Assembly: GCA_947378785.1 (NCBI GenBank)
Contig: CANCLK010000028.1
Coordinates: forward strand, 1-36,721
From: Comamonadaceae bacterium
GTDB taxonomy: Bacteria; Pseudomonadota; Gammaproteobacteria; Burkholderiales; Burkholderiaceae_C
DNA length: 36,721 bases
Reading direction: 5' to 3'
The translations under genes and the position numbers were made by a program. Below the pieces are notes generated by a model. The model did not search any database, was not told the DNA's origin, and was given only the letters and a program-made list of their open reading frames with translations. This document shows positions 1 to 6,566 of this stretch, one piece after another (position 1 is the first letter of the stretch; the number at the start of each line of letters is the position of its first letter).

Positions 1-254
1 ATCGACGAATCTTTTTTGCGCCGCAAAGCCACCTCAATGGAGTCATCCATCGTCACCACCTCGGAGGCCGCAACCATCTGGCAACGCGGATGCCCCTGCA
101 GCACCGTAAACTGCGGCTGCGCCGACAAAACGGATTCCAGCCCGGCAAGCAAAACACTCGCATCAGGATGACTGCACAGAAAAGCCAAGCTGGCCGGCAC
201 AGTCACCGAGGGGCCAAAATCCCCTCCCATGGCATCAACAGCGATCCTGATCAT
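1..254 (-). CDS. plsX: Phosphate acyltransferase PlsX (partial, N-terminal 84 residues)
   Basis: PlsX converts acyl-ACP and phosphate to acyl-phosphate, the first step of the PlsX/PlsY route to phosphatidic acid. Reading the minus strand from an ATG at 254 gives a protein opening [20 protein letters not shown], which is the characteristic PlsX N-terminus (VDAMGGD followed by a GPSVTVP loop). The frame stays open to the window edge, so the C-terminal three quarters are missing from the window, not from the gene. It lies downstream of rpmF in the same direction, the standard yceD-rpmF-plsX-fab order of proteobacteria. A hairpin (300-320) sits between rpmF and plsX. Confidence 0.93.
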   Translation of the reverse strand, partial: MIRIAVDAMGGDFGPSVTVPASLAFLCSHPDASVLLAGLESVLSAQPQFTVLQGHPRCQMVAASEVVTMDDSIEVALRRKKDSS

Positions 255-285
255 GATGGGACCGGTGCAATCAATAAAGGGGTGT

Positions 286-328
286 GCAGCAAAACAAAAG
301 CCCGCAGGATGAGTGCGGGCTCGTTTTT
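286..328. terminator. Hairpin with U-tract on both strands between rpmF and plsX
   Basis: A perfect 7-bp stem, gcccgca (300-306) and tgcgggc (314-320), encloses a 7-nt loop. On the minus strand it is followed by cttttgttttg, and on the plus strand by tcgttttt, so it looks like a short intrinsic terminator in either direction. Because plsX continues in the same direction as rpmF only about 45 nt further on, it may act as a partial terminator or attenuator that lets the ribosomal protein be made in excess over PlsX. That role is inference. Confidence 0.55.
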
Positions 329-339
329 AAAAGCGTGAA

Positions 340-522
340 TTACGCTTCAGACTTGGTTTTCAGAACCTTGCGGCCACGATAAAAGCCGGTTGGGCTGATG
401 TGGTGGCGCAGGTGAATTTCGCCCGTGGTGGACTCAACCGCAATACCTGGAACATTCAAGGCATTGTGCGAGCGGTGCATACCGCGCTTGGAAGGTGATT
501 TTTTGTTCTGTTGGACGGCCAT
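340..522 (-). CDS. rpmF: 50S ribosomal protein L32
   Basis: A 60-residue protein, the normal length of bL32, opening [20 protein letters not shown]. The Q-x-K-x-S-x-S-(K/R)-R-x-x-R-R-(S/A)-H segment is diagnostic, and [14 protein letters not shown] is the usual C-terminal block. L32 is a large-subunit protein of the cytoplasmic ribosome near the peptidyl-transferase region. The start ATG at 522 is preceded on the minus strand by a good Shine-Dalgarno (caggagc). It follows yceD by 141 nt and precedes plsX, the conserved order. No zinc-binding cysteines are present, so this is a C-minus form of L32. Confidence 0.97.
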   Translation of the reverse strand: MAVQQNKKSPSKRGMHRSHNALNVPGIAVESTTGEIHLRHHISPTGFYRGRKVLKTKSEA

Positions 523-663
523 AATCCGCTCCTGAGGGGGGTGTAGGGTTGGTAATTACGCACTACAGCTGGCCAACCTTTGTATAACTGGCCATTTTCA
601 TGGGCCTGTCAGGCGGTGCATCAGTACGCGAAGCCTTAGATTATAGCGCGTCCCGCCAAGGCC
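523..663 (-). promoter_or_regulatory. yceD-rpmF intergenic region with candidate rpmF promoter
   Basis: Between yceD and rpmF the minus strand carries a perfect -10 hexamer TATAAT (plus-strand 640-645) about 115 nt upstream of the rpmF start. No convincing TTGACA-like -35 is seen 16-18 nt further upstream, where the sequence runs into the 3' end of yceD. If it is active, rpmF has its own promoter in addition to read-through from yceD. This is motif-level evidence only. Confidence 0.35.
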
Positions 664-1200
664 TCAGCTTTTCTTCAATTGTCCGAGGACGGCGAACGGG
701 TTCGGCTTAGCTTCAGCCGCGTCCACCGCTGGGTCTCCAGCACTGAATACAGGCGTCACCGGGCAACTCTCATGCATGGGCACCAGCGGTAGCGCCATCA
801 GCAACTCGTCTTCCAGCAAGGCCATCAAATCGAACAGCGGCACCATCACCAGCAAGTCCTCTTCAGCCTCGTCGTCTTCCGCCATCGCGATGTCTTCACT
901 GTCGACAAAACGGTACCACTGATCAACGCCCACCGGCATCGCCACCTGCGTCATGCAGCGCTGGCAAGTCAAGGGCACACGGGCCTGCGCCGACAGGTGC
1001 AGCCAAACTTGGTCGTCAGCACCGGTTTTGGGGCGCAATTCACCCGTGGCTTGCCACTGAACGGCATCATCTGGGCTCAATCCCTGAGTTTCGTCAGCAA
1101 GGCGTTGGAGATCTTTGATTAAAGTGGTCTCAGACCACGGTTGGCCGTCATGGGCGAGTTCTTGGAGGTTCAGCCGTTGGGCTTGGAAATTTCTGGACAT
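664..1200 (-). CDS. yceD: YceD/DUF177 family protein (23S rRNA accumulation)
   Basis: A 178-residue protein of the DUF177/YceD family, normally encoded just upstream of rpmF. The recognisable core is VPLTCQRCMTQV (about residues 76-87) with the CxxC pair C79/C82, then an acidic stretch (DDEAEEDLL, about 107-115) and a later HESCP segment. In E. coli YceD is needed for normal accumulation of 23S rRNA, and some bacterial homologues bind RNA. Its position ahead of the L32 gene fits a ribosome-biogenesis role. The start ATG at 1200 lies only 26 nt from the divergent maf start. Confidence 0.85.
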   Translation of the reverse strand: MSRNFQAQRLNLQELAHDGQPWSETTLIKDLQRLADETQGLSPDDAVQWQATGELRPKTGADDQVWLHLSAQARVPLTCQRCMTQVAMPVGVDQWYRFVDSEDIAMAEDDEAEEDLLVMVPLFDLMALLEDELLMALPLVPMHESCPVTPVFSAGDPAVDAAEAKPNPFAVLGQLKKS

Positions 1201-1226
1201 ATGGGTCAGTGTAAGAGAATCAGGGG

Positions 1227-1868
1227 ATGACCCTCTCCTCCCCAGATGCCGCCAAGGCCTTTTCCACCACGCAACGAGCCCTCGTTTTGGGCTCCACCTC
1301 GCGCTATCGCCAAGAACTTCTGGAACGTCTGCGCATCCCTTTCAGCGTTGCCGCGCCAGATGTCGACGAAACACCGCTGGCCGGAGAAGCCCCCGATGCA
1401 GTAGCCATGCGCCTAGCTCTGGCCAAAGCGCGCGCGGTCGCTAGCGCCTTTCCGCAAGCCGTGGTGATCGGCTCTGACCAAGTAGCCGACTTGGACGGCT
1501 TGCCGCTGGGCAAGCCCGGCACACACGATCGTGCCGTGGCTCAGCTGCGCCAGATGCGAGGCCGCACCGTGATTTTCCAAACGGCCGTTGCCGTGGTGTG
1601 TCTGGCCAGCGGCTTTGAACAAGCGGCATTGGCCGCCGTGAAAGTCCGCTTTCGTCAACTCAGTGACGAGGCCATTGAAAACTATTTACAGGCCGAGAAG
1701 CCCTACGACTGCGCCGGTAGCGCTAAAAGTGAAGGGCTGGGCATCGCACTGTTGGAGGCGATCGACAGCGATGACCCAACCGCGCTGATCGGCCTGCCCC
1801 TGATCCGCACCTGCCACCTGATTGAAGCCGCCGGCATTCGGCTGCTCGAATCGAAAGTCAACGCATGA
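1227..1868 (+). CDS. yceF: Maf-family nucleotide pyrophosphatase, YceF clade
   Basis: A 213-residue Maf/HAM1-like protein. The N-terminal LGSTSRYRQELL motif (about 21-32) is the Maf phosphate-binding loop, VDETP (46-50) follows, and GSDQV (82-86) holds the catalytic aspartate D84. YDCAGSAKSEGLGI and the C-terminal DPTALIGLPL match the YceF clade, which hydrolyses modified nucleotides such as m7GTP, rather than the dTTP/UTP-specific YhdE clade. About 18 extra residues precede the core. It is divergent from yceD and overlaps the next gene by 4 nt (ATGA), so the two are probably translated together. Confidence 0.92.
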   Translation: MTLSSPDAAKAFSTTQRALVLGSTSRYRQELLERLRIPFSVAAPDVDETPLAGEAPDAVAMRLALAKARAVASAFPQAVVIGSDQVADLDGLPLGKPGTHDRAVAQLRQMRGRTVIFQTAVAVVCLASGFEQAALAAVKVRFRQLSDEAIENYLQAEKPYDCAGSAKSEGLGIALLEAIDSDDPTALIGLPLIRTCHLIEAAGIRLLESKVNA

Positions 1869-2674
1869 ACGACACCCCAAAAATACCAAGCAACAACGCT
1901 CAAAAAGACAGCAAAGGCAAACTCTATCTGGTGCCCGCACCGCTGGATTTTGGCTGTGACGATGCGGCCCCCCTGCAACAAGTCATGCCGCAAGGCACGA
2001 TGGAGGTCGCCGCCAAACTGGGGTTCTGGGTCTCTGAGAATGCCCGCAGCACCCGTGCTTATTTGAAGCGTGTCAATGAACTGCACCCGCTGAACCAACC
2101 CATCCAAGCGCTGCAAATTCAGGAACTCCCACGCGAAGTGCATAAAAAAGGCGATCACGGGGGCAACTTTGATGCGCGCCCGTTGCTGCAAGCCGCTCTG
2201 CAAGGTCATGACATGGGCTTGGTCAGCGAAGCGGGCATGCCAGCGATTGCAGACCCCGGCTCATCGGTGGTGCGTGCCGCGCACGACTTGGGCTTGCAGG
2301 TAGTGCCATTGGCGGGGCCTATGTCGCTGGTGATGGCGCTGGCCGCCAGCGGACTGAATGGTCAGAACTTCGCGTTTGTGGGCTATCTGCCGCAAGACGC
2401 GGGCGAGCGCTCACAGCGCATACGCGAACTCGAATCATTGGCTCTCAAATCTGGGCAAACCCAGATGTTCATTGAAACGCCTTACCGCAACACGGTGTTG
2501 CTGAGCGCATTGCTTCAAACTTTAAACGGCAACACTCGGCTGGCGCTGAGCTGCGGCCTCACGCTTGAAGCGGCTTGGTCACGCAGTGCGCAGGTCAGCG
2601 TGTGGAAGAGCAAGCGAGATGAAAAACCGGGCGCACCGCTGGCATTGCCAACGGTGTTTTGCATCGGCCGATAG
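1865..2674 (+). CDS. SAM-dependent methyltransferase, tetrapyrrole-methylase fold (RsmI-related)
   Basis: A 269-residue protein with the TP-methylase fold. The clearest blocks are LYLVPAPLDFG near residue 20, VSEAGMPAIADPGS (about 120-133), which corresponds to the SAM-binding SDAGTPxxxDPG motif of RsmI, VVPLAGPMSLVMALAASGL, and FVGYLPQ. RsmI 2'-O-methylates C1402 of 16S rRNA. This protein is related but diverges in the N-terminal half (ENARSTRAYLKRV), so it is better called an RsmI-like paralogue of unknown substrate. Its start overlaps the stop of maf. It is convergent with the S49 peptidase gene, with 35 nt between the stops. Confidence 0.82.
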   Translation: MNDTPKIPSNNAQKDSKGKLYLVPAPLDFGCDDAAPLQQVMPQGTMEVAAKLGFWVSENARSTRAYLKRVNELHPLNQPIQALQIQELPREVHKKGDHGGNFDARPLLQAALQGHDMGLVSEAGMPAIADPGSSVVRAAHDLGLQVVPLAGPMSLVMALAASGLNGQNFAFVGYLPQDAGERSQRIRELESLALKSGQTQMFIETPYRNTVLLSALLQTLNGNTRLALSCGLTLEAAWSRSAQVSVWKSKRDEKPGAPLALPTVFCIGR

Positions 2675-2709
2675 ATGATTCACCGATACAGATTGGGCAG
2701 TCGGTCTTT

Positions 2710-3705
2710 TTAGCGAATCACCGGAACACTGCGCAAAGTCGCCTTCATGGCGCCCTCGCCCATCGCCGCACCGAAGCGCTTGGCCAGACGCTCGGCCACG
2801 TTTTCTCGACGGGTGTAATCAATGATGTCTTCTGTTTTGACGACCTCACGGGCGACAAATTCGAGCGAGCCGAACTGATCTGCCAGACCCAAATTAACGG
2901 CCTGCTCACCGCTCCAAAAAAGGCCGCTGAACATTTCAGGAATTTCCTTCAAACGATCACCTCGGCCATTTTTAACGACCGTGATGAACTGCTGGTGGAT
3001 CTGATTCAGCATGGTTTGCGCGTAGGCGCGTTGACGCTCGCTCTGGGCACTGAACGGATCTAGGAAACCCTTGTTTTCACCCGCAGTCATCAGACGCCGC
3101 TCAACCCCTAGTTTGTCCATCAGGCCCGTGAAACCAAAGCCGTCCATCAGCACACCGATGCTGCCCACAATGCTGGCCTTGTCGACATAGATTTTGTCGG
3201 CCGCCACGGCAATGTAATAGGCCGCAGACGCACATGTTTCCTCAACCACGGCGTAGACCGGTTTCTTGTGCTTGGCTTTTAATCGCATGATTTCATCGTT
3301 CATCATGCCCGCTTGGACCGGACTGCCACCGGGTGAGTTAATCAACAACACCACCGCTTTGGCGCCCTCGTCTTCAAACGCGGCACGCAGAGCGGAATTG
3401 ACATATTCAGCACTCGCGTCAGAACCTTCAGAAATTTCACCCTTGATCTCGACCACCGCGGTGTGCGGCGTACTGACGCTGCTTGGCGAAGAGCCCCGAT
3501 GCAGCGCCAGCCAAACCAGCACAATCAGAAACAGCAACCAGGACAGCCGTACGAAGGTCTTCCAACGGCGCGTTGCTTTTTGCTCATTCAGCGCGGCGAA
3601 GGCCAGTTTCTCCAGCGTTGCACGCTCCCACCCGGCCTCTTGAGGGGCCGCAGCGGCACGAGCGACAGTTTCATTGATGACGGATTGATTGTTGTTTTCG
3701 TTCAT
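2710..3705 (-). CDS. sppA: S49 family signal peptide peptidase (SppA-like, single-domain)
   Basis: A 331-residue membrane-anchored serine protease. A cytoplasmic N-terminus is followed by one transmembrane helix (about 51-68, rich in L, I, V and W) and then the S49 fold. LINSPGG (121-127) is the ClpP-like strand and loop. S160 in TCASAAYY is the expected nucleophile and K212 in AGENKGF the general base, matching the Ser-Lys dyad of Bacillus SppA. The length fits the half-size SppA class, not the duplicated E. coli enzyme. SppA degrades cleaved signal peptides in the membrane. It lies 11 nt downstream of the Rieske gene, so it is probably the last gene of the rluC operon. Confidence 0.88.
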   Translation of the reverse strand: MNENNNQSVINETVARAAAAPQEAGWERATLEKLAFAALNEQKATRRWKTFVRLSWLLFLIVLVWLALHRGSSPSSVSTPHTAVVEIKGEISEGSDASAEYVNSALRAAFEDEGAKAVVLLINSPGGSPVQAGMMNDEIMRLKAKHKKPVYAVVEETCASAAYYIAVAADKIYVDKASIVGSIGVLMDGFGFTGLMDKLGVERRLMTAGENKGFLDPFSAQSERQRAYAQTMLNQIHQQFITVVKNGRGDRLKEIPEMFSGLFWSGEQAVNLGLADQFGSLEFVAREVVKTEDIIDYTRRENVAERLAKRFGAAMGEGAMKATLRSVPVIR

Positions 3706-3716
3706 GGTGGTCTAGT

Positions 3717-4100
3717 TTAAAACGTCAGAGGCTTGAGGTTGTACGCGGGATGCCAAAAGACCACGCCGTCGTGTTCTGAAAGAATTATTTTCACAAGGCC
3801 GCCGCGGCACGGACCTGCAGCGCATTCGCCCGTGCCAGGGTGGTAAGCCGCGCCGTGACTGGCGCACAACAACCATTGACCACTGTCGTCAAAAACCCGG
3901 TTGGGCTGCCAATCCAATTCCATCGCCACATGGCTACATCGATTCAGGTAAGCCTGCGGTTGACCGTCAAACCGAACACCAAAAGCGCGGCAAGTCTGCC
4001 CCGCATACAGCACATCGAAAGAAATGGCCAGGCCACCCTCAACGAGGTCGGCAGCATTGCACAGCGGTTGGGGTGGGTCTGCAGCCAACACGTCAGGCAT
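3717..4100 (-). CDS. Small Rieske [2Fe-2S] ferredoxin-like protein
   Basis: A 127-residue single-domain Rieske protein. The cluster ligands are visible as C55-x-H57 (NRCSHVAMELDW) and C79-x2-H82 (LLCASHGAAYHPGTG), followed by the GPC loop at about residues 96-98. No oxygenase domain, signal peptide or membrane helix is present, so it should act as a soluble electron carrier or redox-sensing protein. Its start overlaps the end of the HAD phosphatase gene by 8 nt, and it is followed closely by the S49 peptidase gene. The physiological partner is unknown. Confidence 0.88.
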   Translation of the reverse strand: MPDVLAADPPQPLCNAADLVEGGLAISFDVLYAGQTCRAFGVRFDGQPQAYLNRCSHVAMELDWQPNRVFDDSGQWLLCASHGAAYHPGTGECAAGPCRGGLVKIILSEHDGVVFWHPAYNLKPLTF

Positions 4101-4755
4101 GGGCGCGCAACCAAGTCTGTAGCTCGGTCACTGAGTGCAGCACCGCAAGCGGACGAAGCACCTCAAAGGCGTCTGGTTCGTGCGCGCCATAGCTGACACC
4201 GACGCTGGCACACCCTGCATTCAGTGCCATCTGCAAATCATGCGTGGTGTCGCCGATCATCAAGGTGCGCTCGGGCGCCACATCGAACTCGCGCATCAAT
4301 TCATGCAACATGAGCGGATGCGGCTTGCCAGCGGTTTCATCGGCCGTTCGCGAGGCGTCAAAACGCCCCTTGAGCTCGACCGCCTGCAGGGCTTCGTCAA
4401 GTCCACGCCGGGACTTACCGGTGGCCACCGTCAAAATATGGCCGCGTTCTTTGAGTTCTGCCAGCAGCGTCAAGGCACCGTCGAAGAGACTGATGTCGTT
4501 TTGACGCCGCATGTAGTGGTGCTTGTAGCGCTGGCTGAGTTCGGGATAGCGCGATTCCGGAACGTCAGGTGCGGCGTGGGCCAGCGCCTGCATCAGGCCC
4601 AGCCCGATCACATAAGCAGCGGCCTCATCGCTGGGCTTGGCACCTCCCACATCGACCACGGCAGCCTGAATGCAGCGCACGATGATCTGGGTCGAATCGA
4701 ACAGCGTGCCGTCCCAATCAAAGGCGATCAAATCAAAATTCAGGGGGCGGGACAT
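4093..4755 (-). CDS. HAD-IA family phosphatase (phosphoglycolate phosphatase-like)
   Basis: A haloacid-dehalogenase-fold phosphatase of about 220 residues. Motif I is FDWDGTLFDS, with the nucleophile and acid/base aspartates; motif II is the T of VATGKSRRGL; the motif III lysine lies in AGKPHP; motif IV is MIGDTTHDLQMA. The alpha-helical cap between motifs I and II marks subclass IA, as in Gph. The chosen ATG at 4755 gives MSRPLNFDL, which places motif I near residue 13 as usual. An ATG five codons upstream (4770) would also work and would deepen the overlap with rluC. The substrate cannot be fixed from sequence. It is translationally coupled to rluC upstream and to the Rieske gene downstream. 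Confidence 0.87.
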   Translation of the reverse strand: MSRPLNFDLIAFDWDGTLFDSTQIIVRCIQAAVVDVGGAKPSDEAAAYVIGLGLMQALAHAAPDVPESRYPELSQRYKHHYMRRQNDISLFDGALTLLAELKERGHILTVATGKSRRGLDEALQAVELKGRFDASRTADETAGKPHPLMLHELMREFDVAPERTLMIGDTTHDLQMALNAGCASVGVSYGAHEPDAFEVLRPLAVLHSVTELQTWLRAHA

Positions 4756-5977
4756 GGGCAACCAAGGCATTCAGTTCGGGCGGAAGTTCGGCTAACAGCG
4801 TGATGCGCTTGCCGTTCGAGGGGTGCGTGAACTTCAAGGTCCAAGCATGCAAAAACATGCGCTTGAGCGCTTGCCCGGCCGGCAGCTTTTGCAGGCCTTT
4901 GTTCAACTCAAAGTTACCGTATTTGTCGTCGCCGGCAATCGGATAACCTTCGGTTGCCAGGTGCACACGAATCTGGTGCGTACGACCGGTTTTAATAGTC
5001 ACTTCAAGCAAACTAAAATCGCTCAAGGGCTGATCTTTTGACGCTGGCAGCGCTGCCCGCACCTTGACCAAGGTGACGGCGCGCATAGCATCTGGATGGT
5101 CTTTCTCGACCACCCTCACGCGGCGCTCACCATCCGGCAGCAGGTATTTTTGCAGCGGCTTGTCGAGAACTTTTAGTTTTGGCGGCCAGTTGCCAGCGAC
5201 CATCGCCAAGTAAACCTTGTCGGTTTCGCGTTCGCGGAACTGCTCTTGCAAAATTTTCAGAGCCATTCGTTTTTTGGCGATCAACAGCACACCACTGGTT
5301 TCCCGATCTAGCCGGTGCACCAGCTCCAGGAAATCGTGCCCCGGCCGGGCCATGCGCATCTGCTCAATCACGCCAAAGGCTACGCCGCTGCCGCCATGCA
5401 CAGCCACACCCGCCGGCTTGTCAATGGCCAGCACATGCTCGTCTTCAAACAAAATCGAAAACTCGCGCGAGGGTGCCAGCCCGCCCACACTGGAAGTCGC
5501 ACCGTGACGGGCTATTTCAGTGGCCATCGCCAGCGCTTTTTGATCAGCACGCTCTGATGTACGCACCGGCGGCAACCGCACCACATCGCCTGTAGCCACA
5601 CGCGTATCGGCCTGTACACGGCCTTTGTTGATGCGCACTTCGCCGCTGCGAATAATCCGGTACACATGGGTTTTGGGAACACCCTTGAGCTGGCGAATCA
5701 AAAAATTGTCAAGCCGCTGACCGTTGTAATCATCAGTCACCGTGACCAGCGTAGCCTGCGGCAAAACGGCTGGCTCAACGGGTTGCGCAAGTTCAGCTCG
5801 GACCGGCTGAGTCACGGAAACCCGCCTAGGCGCTGCGGCGGACTGCAGCTGCGCAGGTGACTGGCGTGAAGCGCCAGACCTCGTTTTGGCCGGCGAACCC
5901 AAGGGTTTACCGGCACCTCTTGGGGCGTTTTTTTGTCGTTTGGCCGGGGAGGTTCCTGACCCTATAATGTGTTTCAC
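4733..5977 (-). CDS. rluC: 23S rRNA pseudouridine synthase RluC
   Basis: RluC makes pseudouridines 955, 2504 and 2580 of 23S rRNA in E. coli. The protein has an S4 RNA-binding domain (LDNFLIRQLKGVPK to SGEVRINKGR, about 89-120) and an RluA-type catalytic domain with HRLDRETSG (221-229), where D224 is the catalytic aspartate. The C-terminal GRTHQIRVHLA block is also present. The reading frame begins at a GTG (5977) and has about 75 residues of low-complexity Ala/Pro/Arg/Gln sequence before the S4 domain. Either this tail is real or translation starts further in. The rne promoter candidate (5940-5968) overlaps its first codons. The divergent rluC/rne arrangement is conserved with E. coli. Confidence 0.92.
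   Translation of the reverse strand: MKHIIGSGTSPAKRQKNAPRGAGKPLGSPAKTRSGASRQSPAQLQSAAAPRRVSVTQPVRAELAQPVEPAVLPQATLVTVTDDYNGQRLDNFLIRQLKGVPKTHVYRIIRSGEVRINKGRVQADTRVATGDVVRLPPVRTSERADQKALAMATEIARHGATSSVGGLAPSREFSILFEDEHVLAIDKPAGVAVHGGSGVAFGVIEQMRMARPGHDFLELVHRLDRETSGVLLIAKKRMALKILQEQFRERETDKVYLAMVAGNWPPKLKVLDKPLQKYLLPDGERRVRVVEKDHPDAMRAVTLVKVRAALPASKDQPLSDFSLLEVTIKTGRTHQIRVHLATEGYPIAGDDKYGNFELNKGLQKLPAGQALKRMFLHAWTLKFTHPSNGKRITLLAELPPELNALVAHVPPPEF
5940..5968 (+). promoter_or_regulatory. Candidate rne promoter (sigma-70 type)
   Basis: On the plus strand TTGGCC (5940-5945) and a perfect TATAAT (5963-5968) are separated by 17 nt. Transcription would start near 5975 and run towards rne, giving a leader of about 590 nt. 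E. coli rne is likewise expressed from a distant promoter with a leader of several hundred nucleotides used for autoregulation. The element lies inside the first codons of the annotated rluC reading frame. The -35 matches the consensus at only 4 of 6 positions. Confidence 0.5.
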
Positions 5978-6566
5978 TAGCGATGCGCTGTAAGTAGTTG
6001 ATTTGTCTGGCAGTTTAGTCCACCCACAAGTCCACGCTTGTCACAGTGCCGCGCTGGAAGGTCGATGCCAATGACTGTTTTGCCCGAAAAGCCAAGGTGC
6101 CATGCACCCCGCAAAGGACCAACTCAGTGTGAATGTCGACGTTTTGCGAACACAACAACGGAATACAAGGTGCATAGCCCCACGGGCTGTGCACGGATCC
6201 TGATGAGATCAAGCCTTTTTATGGTTAGCCTCCTGATGACAACTCTGGTTGGACTGGTTTTTTCATGCCTGCGGCGCCTCATGGCCCCGCTTTGGGGCAT
6301 GAACTCACCTGCAACCCCTGCATCACGGACACGCGCTGCTATTTCATTTATAGCAAATAACCGGTTGGCCCCAGCTCATCCCATCCACGCGCCCACGCCC
6401 AGACCGCTCGCTTGACTGCTCTTTTTTAAGCAGTCCAGCCGAGCACGTCAAAAGCTCTCCGGCAATTCCCCACGTTCGCATCACGTCAGCTTCAGGCATC
6501 GTTAGCCCAATTTGGGCAGTTGAATGCTCGAGAAAATTCTCGAGGCAAGAACGATAAGGAACTCCG
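5978..6566 (+). promoter_or_regulatory. rluC-rne intergenic region: long rne 5' leader with hairpins
   Basis: 589 nt without a convincing gene; the short frames here have no recognisable protein character. Structure is concentrated near rne. A bulged hairpin lies at 6279-6302 (atggcccc with ggggcat), gcccaa/ttgggc at 6505-6517, and a strong stem ctcgagaa/ttctcgag at 6527-6544, 22 nt before the start codon. This resembles in layout the long, structured rne leader of enterobacteria through which RNase E represses its own mRNA. Homology to that leader cannot be judged here. The rne Shine-Dalgarno (aagga, 6556-6560) lies just after the last stem. Confidence 0.5.

Noticed and set aside
6038-6415. 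Possible small gene of 125 codons between rluC and rne
   Set aside because: No ribosome-binding site, no recognisable composition or motif; better explained as the rne leader.
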